IMG/VR virus record: IMGVR_UViG_3300030109_006063
Span: 1 to 35,844 of that record
From: a virus
Length of the DNA stretch: 35,844 nt
Direction: 5' to 3' (one strand)
The position numbers and the translations under genes are program-made. Below are positions 20,241-26,874 of this stretch, one piece after another (the stretch's first letter is position 1; each line of letters opens with the position of its first letter). The notes under the pieces are model-generated. The model was not told the origin of the DNA. It ran no database searches and saw only the letters and a list, made by a program, of their open reading frames with translations.

Positions 20241-20269
20241 ATTATATGCTTGTTCCCAAACCTGTTCAA
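20241..20269 (-). promoter_or_regulatory. Early promoter with GGGAAC box
   Basis: TTGAAC (20264-20269), GGGAAC at 20252-20257, TATAAT (20241-20246), 9 nt to ATG 20231. The upstream TGA (20266-20268) is in the -35. Confidence 0.88.
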
Positions 20270-20592
20270 TCGATTAATCCGAATTCATAATTACCATCTG
20301 CATCTGTAGGAAGATCCAAATGACAAGCATCAAATCCGCAAACCTCTCCATTTGCAAACTCAAGATAATAATTAGTATACATTCTAGTTTGATCACCTCT
20401 AATTCTCTTACCATCTGGACTGCTTACAGCAATTACTTTACCTCTGCGCCCTTCAAAAGACTTCCTTCTCTTAGAATTGTATGTATTATTACTAACCTCT
20501 TCATTCACTATTGCATGCAGATCAGGAAGAAACTTACTATTTGGATGATCCCAATTCCACATTACTTTCGCTTTGATATCGTATTTCGTCAT
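20266..20592 (-). CDS. 108-aa basic beta-rich protein, unknown
   Basis: MTKYDIKAKVMWNWDHPNSK, then a basic loop (YNSKRRKSFEGRRGKVIAV) and a strand-rich C-terminus (YYLEFANGEVCGFDACHLDL). It may bind nucleic acid. Own promoter; 10 nt from the -10 to the ATG. Unassigned. Confidence 0.65.
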   Translation of the reverse strand: MTKYDIKAKVMWNWDHPNSKFLPDLHAIVNEEVSNNTYNSKRRKSFEGRRGKVIAVSSPDGKRIRGDQTRMYTNYYLEFANGEVCGFDACHLDLPTDADGNYEFGLID

Positions 20593-20602
20593 AACTTCAA
20601 AT

Positions 20603-20631
20603 ATTATAGTAAGGTTCCCTTAATCAATCAA
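20603..20631 (-). promoter_or_regulatory. Early promoter with GGGAAC box
   Basis: TTGATT (20626-20631), 17-bp spacer with GGGAAC at 20614-20619, TATAAT (20603-20608), 10 nt to ATG 20592. The upstream TAA (20620-20622) is within the spacer. Confidence 0.85.
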
Positions 20632-20874
20632 GGTCAATCCGTTAGTTTGCAGAACTTCTCTGAGCTGCTCCCACGATCCAGAACTCTTCGGACAAGCAAG
20701 ATCGTCATCATCCATAAGAATGAGAATATCATGCAACAAGATATCAGTATTGATCTCCTTCTCCTCCCGCAAACAATTGCTCACATATCCGTAAATCTCC
20801 TTTGCAACCGCATATGTATTCTCGATGCTTTTCTTGCATTCGCTCACATTTTCGTAATCTCTTATCGCTCTCAC
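20620..20874 (-). CDS. 84-aa helical protein, unknown
   Basis: GTG start at 20874, 9 nt after the -10. Helical (SIENTYAVAKEIYGYVSNCL) with an acidic patch (ILILMDDDDLACPKSSGSW). Soluble, unassigned small early protein. Its coding end runs into the next promoter. Confidence 0.62.
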   Translation of the reverse strand: MRAIRDYENVSECKKSIENTYAVAKEIYGYVSNCLREEKEINTDILLHDILILMDDDDLACPKSSGSWEQLREVLQTNGLTLID

Positions 20875-20883
20875 AATACAAAT

Positions 20884-20912
20884 ATTATAAGTACGTTCCC
20901 TATTGTGGTCAA
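20884..20912 (-). promoter_or_regulatory. Early promoter with GGGAAC box
   Basis: TTGACC (20907-20912), GGGAAC at 20895-20900, TATAAT (20884-20889), 9 nt to GTG 20874. This -35 is immediately downstream of the 20.92-kb repeat element. Confidence 0.88.
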
Positions 20913-20920
20913 CATATTCC

Positions 20921-20998
20921 GTAACTTATTGCGCATCAATAACTTATTTTTAGGTTTTGGGTTTCAAAAAAATAAGTTATTGCGCATCAAAGAGTTAC
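20921..20998. repeat. Compound direct/inverted repeat upstream of a promoter
   Basis: Direct repeat TTATTGCGCATCAA at 20926-20939 and 20977-20990. A perfect 15-bp inverted repeat (20937-20951 with 20968-20982, CAATAACTTATTTTT) with a 16-nt loop lies between and overlaps them. Flanking GTAAC/GTTAC extends the symmetry. It lies just upstream of a box promoter and just after a small TM gene. It could be an operator, a terminator for the upstream transcript, or a mobile-type relic. Confidence 0.75.
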
Positions 20999-21114
20999 CG
21001 CTTGAACAGTTTTTTTATGAAATAAATGATAAAGTCTATTGAAGTTAAACCTATTTGAATTATTATAATTGGAGACAGAACTAAATAGATTGCTATCTTT
21101 TCTAAAGTTTTCAT
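20995..21114 (-). CDS. 39-aa TM peptide
   Basis: A hydrophobic segment (YLVLSPIIIIQIGLTSIDFI) with basic ends (MKTLEK, IKKLFKR). The ATG overlaps the upstream stop (ATGA). Last gene of a run of three membrane proteins. Function unknown. Confidence 0.55.
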   Translation of the reverse strand: MKTLEKIAIYLVLSPIIIIQIGLTSIDFIIYFIKKLFKR

Positions 21115-21278
21115 CTAACTCCAGAACCGATTCTAAAGATTGGAATATCATATAATGTATCTACGCTATATATTTTTGGCTTCATTTCTGTATTATATGA
21201 TAAAAGGAAAGCTAATATTAGTCCCAATATTGAAGCTACAACGCCTGCTAATATGCTTACTCTTTTATTAGAATTCAT
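21111..21278 (-). CDS. 55-aa TM protein
   Basis: Start at ATG 21278 with GGAGG 8 nt upstream; the frame extends to 21293. One TM helix (ILAGVVASILGLILAFLLSY), then a short outer domain (KPKIYSVDTLYDIPIFRIG). Coupled to both neighbours. Unassigned membrane component. Confidence 0.65.
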   Translation of the reverse strand: MNSNKRVSILAGVVASILGLILAFLLSYNTEMKPKIYSVDTLYDIPIFRIGSGVR

Positions 21279-22026
21279 TTTGATATCCTCCATTTATAGA
21301 TAAATGTTCTGTCTGTTGTATATTTACGTATCCTTGCTTATATTTTACCCCTAAATTTACACCCAAATCGTCTCCGTATAAAACGCTTGACGTGAAATAA
21401 AGATCATCATATAATTCTTCATTGTATGTTAATGTAGCGTAACTGTTAAAACCTTCTTCTGTCTTTTGACCGTTATATGTAACCTTAACCGGAAATTTAT
21501 AGTCGGGTATAATATTGATAGTAGGATTATTCCAATGACCGTTTATGCTAACAACAAGAGGGCCAGCGTCGAACTGCTGATTCAATCTTAACATACCGAC
21601 CATCGGATCATCAAAAATGGTATTAGGACCAAAATGTGGAAATTCAAACTCGGGACGTGCTCGAGGAAAAACTTTTCGATATTTTTCTTTTAAGTTCTCT
21701 GGTAAGATATATTCAAGAGGCGATACTGTTCCATCCTCCTCCTCATCTGTTGGGAGCGTTAGTTTATCTAAGAGCAATCTATCATCTCTATTATATTCAA
21801 AAAGATCTTTAACTGCAGGTGGATTGTATTTTAGTCCTCCTCCCTCAATTAAAGTCTTTTCTATATCTATGATCTGGTTTAATTCATCTGGAATGATTTC
21901 TTTGACTTTATCTTCTATCTTATTTTTTATTACGCCTGCTAAGATTGCCGATTTGTTTTGCCAGAGATATCCCCCTCCGAAGAATAGTATTGAAAATATC
22001 AGCCAAAATATTCCGACGACGCGCAT
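21268..22026 (-). CDS. Membrane-anchored protein with beta-rich C-terminal domain
   Basis: 252 aa. N-terminal anchor (FWLIFSILFFGGGYLW), an acidic/proline middle (LTLPTDEEEDGTVSPLEYIL), and a C-terminal ~110 aa rich in aromatic alternation (VKVTYNGQKTEEGFNSYATL … VNLGVKYKQGYVNIQQTEHL), like beta-barrel or beta-sheet repeats. It probably sits in the periplasm, anchored to the inner membrane. Its start overlaps the 21920-22171 ORF by 107 nt. The GYQNEF end overlaps the next gene. No family. Confidence 0.68.
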   Translation of the reverse strand: MRVVGIFWLIFSILFFGGGYLWQNKSAILAGVIKNKIEDKVKEIIPDELNQIIDIEKTLIEGGGLKYNPPAVKDLFEYNRDDRLLLDKLTLPTDEEEDGTVSPLEYILPENLKEKYRKVFPRARPEFEFPHFGPNTIFDDPMVGMLRLNQQFDAGPLVVSINGHWNNPTINIIPDYKFPVKVTYNGQKTEEGFNSYATLTYNEELYDDLYFTSSVLYGDDLGVNLGVKYKQGYVNIQQTEHLSINGGYQNEF

Positions 22027-22171
22027 ACAAATACTTATCTTGATAGCGGTTCATCCGAATGGCTTCGTTAATAGCATCAAGAGTTTCTTTATCAGCACTC
22101 CAACGCTCGTCTTTCCAACTCCATACGGTAATTTTGCAATTCTCCGTAATTGGTACTCTCTCGTTAGTCAA
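21920..22171 (-). CDS. Overlapping small protein, TTG start
   Basis: 83 aa from a TTG that overlaps the RadA-like gene's stop (TTGA). The first half (NCKITVWSWKDERWSADKET … AINEAIRMNRYQDKYLY) fills the otherwise empty 22027-22167 and looks like real protein. The basic second half (ARRRNILADIFNTILRRG) overlaps the membrane-protein start in another frame. An ATG at about residue 40 is an alternative start. Confidence 0.5.
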   Translation of the reverse strand: MTNERVPITENCKITVWSWKDERWSADKETLDAINEAIRMNRYQDKYLYARRRNILADIFNTILRRGISLAKQIGNLSRRNKK

Positions 22172-23127
22172 GCGGGTGTGGCTACCGCATTTGCTAGAGC
22201 CACTCCCGTTACTGCTGCTTCTAATTTCTCCTTCGCTACCCATTTAGCACTCGGCCCCCGTCCTATCTTATTTAACTTACCTTCATTAGTCAATTCCCTA
22301 AGAGCTGTATTTGCATATACATCACTTACGTTATACTTTTCAACCAACTCACTAACGGTCACACTCTTACCGGTCTTTATAATCTCGGTCTTGATATGCT
22401 CCTTCTTGTTAGCTTTACCAACATGCTTTTTCTCATCAACAACAATCCTAGTCGTCATATCAAAGCCTTTCGCAGTCATAAACAAGTCAACACTATTAGT
22501 TGGTCCGAATCGATTCTTCGAAAACCAAATCGTTCGAGCTGTATCATCGACTTCTGGATTCGGAGCTATATTCAAATTAGCATCAACCGTATGAGGTACA
22601 ATAGTCGACCCTTTCAACTTACCCGCTTTAGTCAAATGCATTACAAAGCATACACAACACTCATTTTTCTGAGCTGCTTTAACAAGCTGCTGTACTGCAT
22701 ATCTTTCCTTAGCCATACTATTCATCTTCTTCTTAGTCGTAGTAGCCTGAAAGCTATCAATAACCAAAAAGTCAAGACTCTTAGTCAGAGCTGCAAGCTC
22801 ATCTATATCGCTCAAGTTAGCAATACTCAAAGAAGTTGCTCCAATTCGCTTACAAGTAAAGGTAAGCTGATAAACGTTCTCTTCACCAGAACAATACCCA
22901 ACACTATAACCATTCTTTGCAAGACCATCAAGCAACTGCACCATAAAAGTAGTCTTACCACACCCAGCCTGAGCTGTAATCGTCATAGACGATCCTGGGA
23001 GGAAACCTTCCTGCAAAAGCTCGTTATCAATCATATCTATGCCGGTCTTCATCCTGCGATAGAAAATATCCGGTACAACAATATCACTTACCGGCCGTAA
23101 TTCAGTTTGCTTAAATCCTAGATTCAT
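22168..23127 (-). CDS. RadA/Sms-like RecA-fold ATPase with C-terminal winged helix
   Basis: 319 aa. Walker A AQAGCGKTT (52-60), a DnaB/RadA-type FCSGEE-like strand (GYCSGEE), Walker B FLVIDS (120-125), the RadA-like TKAGKLKGSTIVPHTVDANL (166-185) and the RadA signature KNRFG (204-208). The zinc finger and Lon-like domains of RadA are missing. Residues ~250-305 form a winged helix (VTVSELVEKYNVSDVYANTA … LNKIGRGPSAKW). It may serve as a recombination mediator or branch-migration helicase. Of the genes here, its ATG has one of the clearest Shine-Dalgarno sites (AGAGGAG, RNA leader ~12 nt). Confidence 0.85.
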   Translation of the reverse strand: MNLGFKQTELRPVSDIVVPDIFYRRMKTGIDMIDNELLQEGFLPGSSMTITAQAGCGKTTFMVQLLDGLAKNGYSVGYCSGEENVYQLTFTCKRIGATSLSIANLSDIDELAALTKSLDFLVIDSFQATTTKKKMNSMAKERYAVQQLVKAAQKNECCVCFVMHLTKAGKLKGSTIVPHTVDANLNIAPNPEVDDTARTIWFSKNRFGPTNSVDLFMTAKGFDMTTRIVVDEKKHVGKANKKEHIKTEIIKTGKSVTVSELVEKYNVSDVYANTALRELTNEGKLNKIGRGPSAKWVAKEKLEAAVTGVALANAVATPA

Positions 23128-23145
23128 ATCAATTTAACTCCTCTA

Positions 23146-23173
23146 ATTATAGTTCAGTTCCTTATATCGTCAA
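23146..23173 (-). promoter_or_regulatory. Early promoter with near-consensus box (AGGAAC)
   Basis: TTGACG (23168-23173), 16-bp spacer, AGGAAC at 23157-23162, TATAAT (23146-23151). The 18-nt gap to the ATG holds AGAGGAG, unlike the leaderless sister promoters. Confidence 0.8.
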
Positions 23174-23446
23174 GTCGGAATTTTCCTTATAAAAGTTCGT
23201 ACAAGAAAAAGCTTGACCCCAACTCGTGCAATATCCAGTAGCGTGTTCCTCCTCAATAAACTTCTCTACTAGATCCCATTTTACATCTACACCTTCCATA
23301 CCATCTAACTCTTGCATATGAAAAAATGCTCTCATCTTAAAAGTATCAAGATCCATTTTTGATTCAGCCTCCATCTCTTCTTTCCAATTAAGATAGAATG
23401 CATTATTGATAATCTCTTTTACCTTTTTGTCAATCATACTTTCCAT
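23162..23446 (-). CDS. 94-aa acidic protein, unknown
   Basis: Helical and Met/Glu-rich (MESMIDKKVKEIINNAFYL … VEKFIEEEHATGY), with a Cys-containing end (YCTSWGQAFSCTNF). Own promoter, ATG at the predicted +1; the stop lies inside the RadA-like gene's promoter. Unassigned. Confidence 0.65.
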   Translation of the reverse strand: MESMIDKKVKEIINNAFYLNWKEEMEAESKMDLDTFKMRAFFHMQELDGMEGVDVKWDLVEKFIEEEHATGYCTSWGQAFSCTNFYKENSDLTI

Positions 23447-23449
23447 GCT

Positions 23450-23635
23450 TTAATTGTATGATGGTTCCGTATCGTCTACAAGCCAAAACTTCCAATTGCC
23501 ATTAACATATGATTGCATAGCAATTCCTTCCTTGATCAGATCTACCCAATCACGCATAACATATTCTTGAATGATCGGATGCCAATTGCTCAGCGTCTTT
23601 CTCATTTCTAGCGTCGTTTCATAACTCTTACTCAT
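23450..23635 (-). CDS. 61-aa protein, unknown
   Basis: Helical N-terminus (SYETTLEMRKTLSNWHPIIQ) and a Trp-containing end (NGNWKFWLVDDTEPSYN). The last ten codons double as the next gene's promoter. Own box promoter; ATG 9 nt after the -10. Confidence 0.65.
   Translation of the reverse strand: MSKSYETTLEMRKTLSNWHPIIQEYVMRDWVDLIKEGIAMQSYVNGNWKFWLVDDTEPSYN
23453..23481 (-). promoter_or_regulatory. Early promoter embedded in coding sequence (CGGAAC box)
   Basis: TTGTAG (23476-23481), CGGAAC at 23464-23469, TACAAT (23453-23458), 6 nt to ATG 23446. The whole promoter encodes the last residues of the upstream gene, whose TAA (23450-23452) follows the -10. Confidence 0.78.
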
Positions 23636-23644
23636 GACGCTATA

Positions 23645-23673
23645 ATTATAAGTACGTTCCCTATTATGGTCAA
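23645..23673 (-). promoter_or_regulatory. Early promoter with GGGAAC box
   Basis: TTGACC (23668-23673), GGGAAC at 23656-23661, TATAAT (23645-23650), 9 nt to ATG 23635. The upstream TGA (23670-23672) is in the -35. A good match to the regulon consensus. Confidence 0.9.
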
Positions 23674-24410
23674 GGAGTAATTCCTTGCGTTTCCATGAAA
23701 GTAAGACCTTGATTTATCTTTTTATTCTCTGGAAAGAATTTACTAAAGCAATGGCCCATCTCCACACATTCTGTATATAGATCATTTCTTAATCCTCCTT
23801 CAATCATTAACTTGAATAGATCTGTAAATTCTCTATTGAAATAATCTTCCTTATCGCAAAATGTTCTTCTCAATCCCCAATACCTTTCTATTGGAAAGAC
23901 AATTTCTCCATCTTCATTATTCATAAACTGAAGATCAAATCCCAAATCGAGAATTTGCTTTACTCTTTTATTTGTATGCTCTTCAATTTCATTTTTGTTT
24001 TTATATGTATGACATAACTCATAATAAAAACCTCCTTGGTCAAAAACTTTATCAAATTCATCTTTGTCATAATGATGAGCTACCATATCTCCATCAACAT
24101 AAAAAAGAAAATCATTTTCGTCTAACTCAAGAGCACGTATAAAAGCATGCACTTTTATGCAATCGTTATTTCTATAATCTTTTTCATCTATCTGATAATG
24201 TTTAAGTAATGGAGCAAAATTTATAAACTCTAAATCAATTGGACTGTCTTTTAACTTTTCTTTTGCATAAGATAAATGGTTTGTAGTAACGTATAATTTC
24301 GTAGAGTCAGGTAAAGATAATTTACCATAACTTTTAATAATATCAGCAAAATAATCTATGTAGGGTTTGCCTACACATACAGTAACAAATGAAAATGAAT
24401 GAGGTTGCAT
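23670..24410 (-). CDS. Glycosyltransferase, GT-A fold
   Basis: 246 aa. It begins with a strand (SFSFVTVCVGKPYIDYFAD). FLFYVDGDMV (101-110) provides the D-x-D (106-108) after a KVHAFIRAL helix. HCFSKFFPENKKINQG near the end resembles the acceptor-side motif of GT6/GT8-like enzymes. The likely role is sugar transfer from a nucleotide donor with a metal ion. Set apart from the 13-16 kb glycan group and transcribed with the small basic gene upstream. Confidence 0.72.
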   Translation of the reverse strand: MQPHSFSFVTVCVGKPYIDYFADIIKSYGKLSLPDSTKLYVTTNHLSYAKEKLKDSPIDLEFINFAPLLKHYQIDEKDYRNNDCIKVHAFIRALELDENDFLFYVDGDMVAHHYDKDEFDKVFDQGGFYYELCHTYKNKNEIEEHTNKRVKQILDLGFDLQFMNNEDGEIVFPIERYWGLRRTFCDKEDYFNREFTDLFKLMIEGGLRNDLYTECVEMGHCFSKFFPENKKINQGLTFMETQGITP

Positions 24411-24418
24411 TCTAATAA

Positions 24419-24544
24419 TTATGCGTCAATCTCAAACTTTCTACAATACGAACCTTTACCTTTTTTAGGTTTATGGACTCTTGAACCTGTATTGAATCGA
24501 ATCAATACTCTAGGTTTCAATCTTTTGTCTATAATTTTCTTCAT
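24419..24544 (-). CDS. 41-aa very basic protein
   Basis: The product starts MKKIIDKRLKPRVLIRF and ends VHKPKKGKGSYCRKFEIDA, with over a quarter Lys/Arg. Two ATGs adjoin (24545 and 24542); the promoter spacing favours the second. It looks like a small RNA- or DNA-binding peptide. Followed by the glycosyltransferase. Confidence 0.6.
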   Translation of the reverse strand: MKKIIDKRLKPRVLIRFNTGSRVHKPKKGKGSYCRKFEIDA

Positions 24545-24550
24545 CATATA

Positions 24551-24579
24551 ATGATAGGTTCGTTCCTTTTACGTTTCAA
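24551..24579 (-). promoter_or_regulatory. Early promoter with near-consensus box (AGGAAC)
   Basis: TTGAAA (24574-24579), 17-bp spacer with AGGAAC at 24562-24567, TATCAT (24551-24556), 6 nt to ATG 24544. It sits directly downstream of the structured-RNA candidate. Confidence 0.8.
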
Positions 24580-24586
24580 TATATTT

Positions 24587-24680
24587 ATGAGCTGTTACTG
24601 CGCCACCAGTAATCAAGCGTAAGATGTCTAACCATCCCTGTCCCCTAAGGGCGATGGAGGCGTGGTACTCGCCAGCTCAT
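24587..24680 (-). ncRNA. Structured RNA candidate, multi-helix closed by an 8-bp stem
   Basis: ATGAGCTG (24587-24594) pairs with CAGCTCAT (24673-24680). Inside lie TTACTG/CAGTAA (24595-24600/24607-24612), a bulged stem CCAT+CCCT/AGGG+ATGG (24632-24639 with 24648-24657) and GGCG/CGCC (24659-24662/24670-24673, 7-nt loop). The arrangement is cloverleaf-like, but CCA, anticodon-arm size and T-loop do not fit a tRNA. It starts 5 nt after the stop of the minus-strand gene above and is richer in GC than its flanks. The minus strand is preferred from context only. Confidence 0.55.
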
Positions 24681-24684
24681 GTCA

Positions 24685-25635
24685 TTATGATAAAAGAAAA
24701 GCCCAAATAATCAATATCAATAAAAAGCCAATCGTTCCTATAGTCCAACTTTTCTCTTTTAAGTTCCAAGTTGATAAGCTATTCCAATTTGAAAGTAATA
24801 CTGAAGTATGCCATGCTCCTGTATTAACATCTGAACCTGTATAGGCTGATAACTCTTTCTTAAATTGATCGCAAAAATATCTAAATAAGGATTCATTCCA
24901 TATCCTTTTAGGGTTTCCAAAAACAGGAGCATCTACATCATCAACTCCATATGAAAAAGTAAAAAATACTCTAGGGTCATTTAACATTGCAGGTTTGTCT
25001 TTTAATATATCCACCATGGCTTTTGCAACAACATTTGCTCTATCTTTTGAAGGTACATTTTCACCTCTTAGACAGTTGCTTACATATGCCATATCATACA
25101 TTTGCGGATAAACAGCTCCAACGCCTAATGACTTCCTATCTATATTCCAGTCACCAGTTGTAGATATAGTAACCTTTTCGTTAAGTTCATTTAGAAGATA
25201 GTTTCTAATATCTTTAAACATCTCTGGGGTGCGTGGTATATAAGATGATTCTGTTTCTATGAGAATTTCTCTAAATGTAGGAAGTGATTTTAGATCTAAA
25301 GCTTCATTCATTTCGTGAAGATAATCACAATAACTCATCCATGATTTGTCTGTTGATCTTTTGGGTAAGTTTCCTTTACCATTCCAATCATGCTGATAAT
25401 CACCTTTAGTTGCATCTGGATGCATAACAAGAATGCCAGTAAAGCCTGCTCGTTTAAGATCTTCTGCAAAGGAAATCATTTGCGATATAGAAGGGCCGCA
25501 TTGCGGATTAGTTATATCAGATCCTGGACCATCTACATTTACAATTAACTTGTCTGGATTTATTTTAGCGATTCTTTCAGCAGTTAAATCATCATGTGCT
25601 GAGTGGTCTTGCCATAAAAAGTTTATATCTTTCAT
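24685..25635 (-). CDS. TIM-barrel-like protein with C-terminal membrane anchor
   Basis: 316 aa from ATG 25635, with AGGAA upstream. Repeating strand-helix text (KLIVNVDGPGSDITNP, GFTGILVMHPDATKGDYQHD, KVTISTTGDWNIDRKSLGVG, RVFFTFSYGVDDVDAP) resembles glycoside-hydrolase-type (beta/alpha)8 enzymes, but no family signature is certain. The C-terminal helix (IGTIGFLLILIIWAFLL) would anchor it. Coupled to a TM protein by ATGA. Possible envelope- or glycan-active protein. Confidence 0.6.
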   Translation of the reverse strand: MKDINFLWQDHSAHDDLTAERIAKINPDKLIVNVDGPGSDITNPQCGPSISQMISFAEDLKRAGFTGILVMHPDATKGDYQHDWNGKGNLPKRSTDKSWMSYCDYLHEMNEALDLKSLPTFREILIETESSYIPRTPEMFKDIRNYLLNELNEKVTISTTGDWNIDRKSLGVGAVYPQMYDMAYVSNCLRGENVPSKDRANVVAKAMVDILKDKPAMLNDPRVFFTFSYGVDDVDAPVFGNPKRIWNESLFRYFCDQFKKELSAYTGSDVNTGAWHTSVLLSNWNSLSTWNLKEKSWTIGTIGFLLILIIWAFLLS

Positions 25636-25790
25636 TTTCCTATTCCTATTAAAAACATTACAAAAATTATTCCTACCCAAATAGCACCAACAATAAACAA
25701 AACATAATCTTGCACACCAATTTTATTTGCAGGTCTACGAAAAAGTTCGTGATAATCATTTCGATCCCGATCTTCTTTTTCTCCACTCAT
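25632..25790 (-). CDS. 52-aa TM protein
   Basis: Polar, charged N-terminus (MSGEKEDRDRNDYHELFRRP) and one TM helix (DYVLFIVGAIWVGIIFVMFL). It overlaps the PilP-like gene by 35 nt and the next gene by 4 nt. Part of a four-gene membrane/secretion cassette (24685-26867). Confidence 0.6.
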   Translation of the reverse strand: MSGEKEDRDRNDYHELFRRPANKIGVQDYVLFIVGAIWVGIIFVMFLIGIGK

Positions 25791-26514
25791 CGTATTGACG
25801 ACGCCTTTCGTTCTGATCTATGTCAGTTTTTAGTTTGTATTGCCCTGATTGAAGAGACTCGAGCCTTTTCATAATTTGTTCTTTCTTTTCAGAATCGTCC
25901 ATCTTATTAAGATACTCCAATCCTCTCTCCATCATCGATTGCATTCTAGGATCTGTTATACCTCTATTTCTAGAAGGTACTTTAACTACACTTGGGCGAG
26001 GTTCAGATTTTTTTGCTTCTTTCTTTTCATCTTTTTTTCTATCGTCTCTTCCCCTATCATCTTTCTTTACGATAGTCGGGCCTGCTTGACCACCTGTTTT
26101 AGTAATAACAGTAGGAAGTTTATGAGTATCGAATGATAAAAGTTCGGTTACTCCATTATTGATTACGGTAACCATTCCTTGACTTACATCCACAAGAGTT
26201 ATGTTTGAATTACTTCTATTACGTTTTGTATCCAAAGTAATAAACCTTTGTGGTAGATCTTTTGAATACAAATAAACATTTGTTTTTCCTCTATAACGCA
26301 TAATTCCTGTTAAGTTTAATTTAACAGGAGACGTTTCAACATAATTCTCTACTTTAACCTCTTTAGGAGTTTCTGCTAATAAAGTAAATGCATTTCTTTT
26401 TACTATTGCATCATAATTTTTGGTTTCTGACTTTGCATAATGAGAAAAACCAAAATAAGCTAAAACTAAAATGAAACATATAAATACTCTTTTTTCAAAA
26501 CTTGGAACTCTCAT
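25756..26514 (-). CDS. Membrane-anchored PilP/GspC-like protein
   Basis: 252 aa from ATG 26514 (ATGA overlap with the HMA gene). N-terminal TM helix (RVFICFILVLAYFGF), then a 35-49 segment IVKRNAFTLLAET. A small beta domain follows (about 60-130: LNLTGIMRYRGKTNVYLYSK … SQGMVTVINNGVTELLSFD), with the layout of the HR domain of GspC/PilP pilot proteins. A Lys/Asp/Arg-rich linker and a C-terminal helix complete it. It may mimic or plug into a host secretion or pilus system; the homology is pattern-based. Confidence 0.55.
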   Translation of the reverse strand: MRVPSFEKRVFICFILVLAYFGFSHYAKSETKNYDAIVKRNAFTLLAETPKEVKVENYVETSPVKLNLTGIMRYRGKTNVYLYSKDLPQRFITLDTKRNRSNSNITLVDVSQGMVTVINNGVTELLSFDTHKLPTVITKTGGQAGPTIVKKDDRGRDDRKKDEKKEAKKSEPRPSVVKVPSRNRGITDPRMQSMMERGLEYLNKMDDSEKKEQIMKRLESLQSGQYKLKTDIDQNERRRQYDEWRKRRSGSK

Positions 26515-26867
26515 GCTATTGCTACCTTTCTTACTTTGATCCATTTAACTTTATATCCAGCATCTTTAACTGCTTTCTTGATAGCTTCATTATCTATTTT
26601 GTAAGGTGATGGAATGTAAACATTACAAGTTTGCTTTTTTGTATTAAACTTATATTGAACAATTGTATTGCTAAATACTTTGCTTAACTTTTTCTTAATT
26701 CCAATTGCACACGATTCACATACCAATCCAGGTATCATGATCTCAATAGACGTTTCTTGCTTTGCAATAATAGCATGAGGATGGCCTGGCCACCCGGGCA
26801 AGTCATGGGATTGGACAAGGCCAACTCCTCCTAACAACAATATTACTATAGATACTAACTTTTTCAT
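26511..26867 (-). CDS. Secreted heavy-metal-associated (HMA) domain protein
   Basis: 118 aa from ATG 26867, which gives a proper signal peptide (MKKLVSIVILLLGGVGLVQS). Residues 40-112 form a ferredoxin-like HMA domain with GLVCESCAIGIKKKLSKV (C50-x2-C53) and the AIKKAVKDAGYKVKWIKV end. A soluble, exported Cu+/heavy-metal-binding protein is expected. An HPHAII segment may add His ligands. Coupled to the PilP-like gene. Phage-borne HMA proteins are unusual. Confidence 0.8.
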   Translation of the reverse strand: MKKLVSIVILLLGGVGLVQSHDLPGWPGHPHAIIAKQETSIEIMIPGLVCESCAIGIKKKLSKVFSNTIVQYKFNTKKQTCNVYIPSPYKIDNEAIKKAVKDAGYKVKWIKVRKVAIA

Positions 26868-26874
26868 CTCAAAA

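Noticed and set aside
24587-24680. Type II tRNA in this structure
   Set aside because: No CCA, no valid anticodon arm and wrong order of arm sizes; kept as an unassigned structured RNA.
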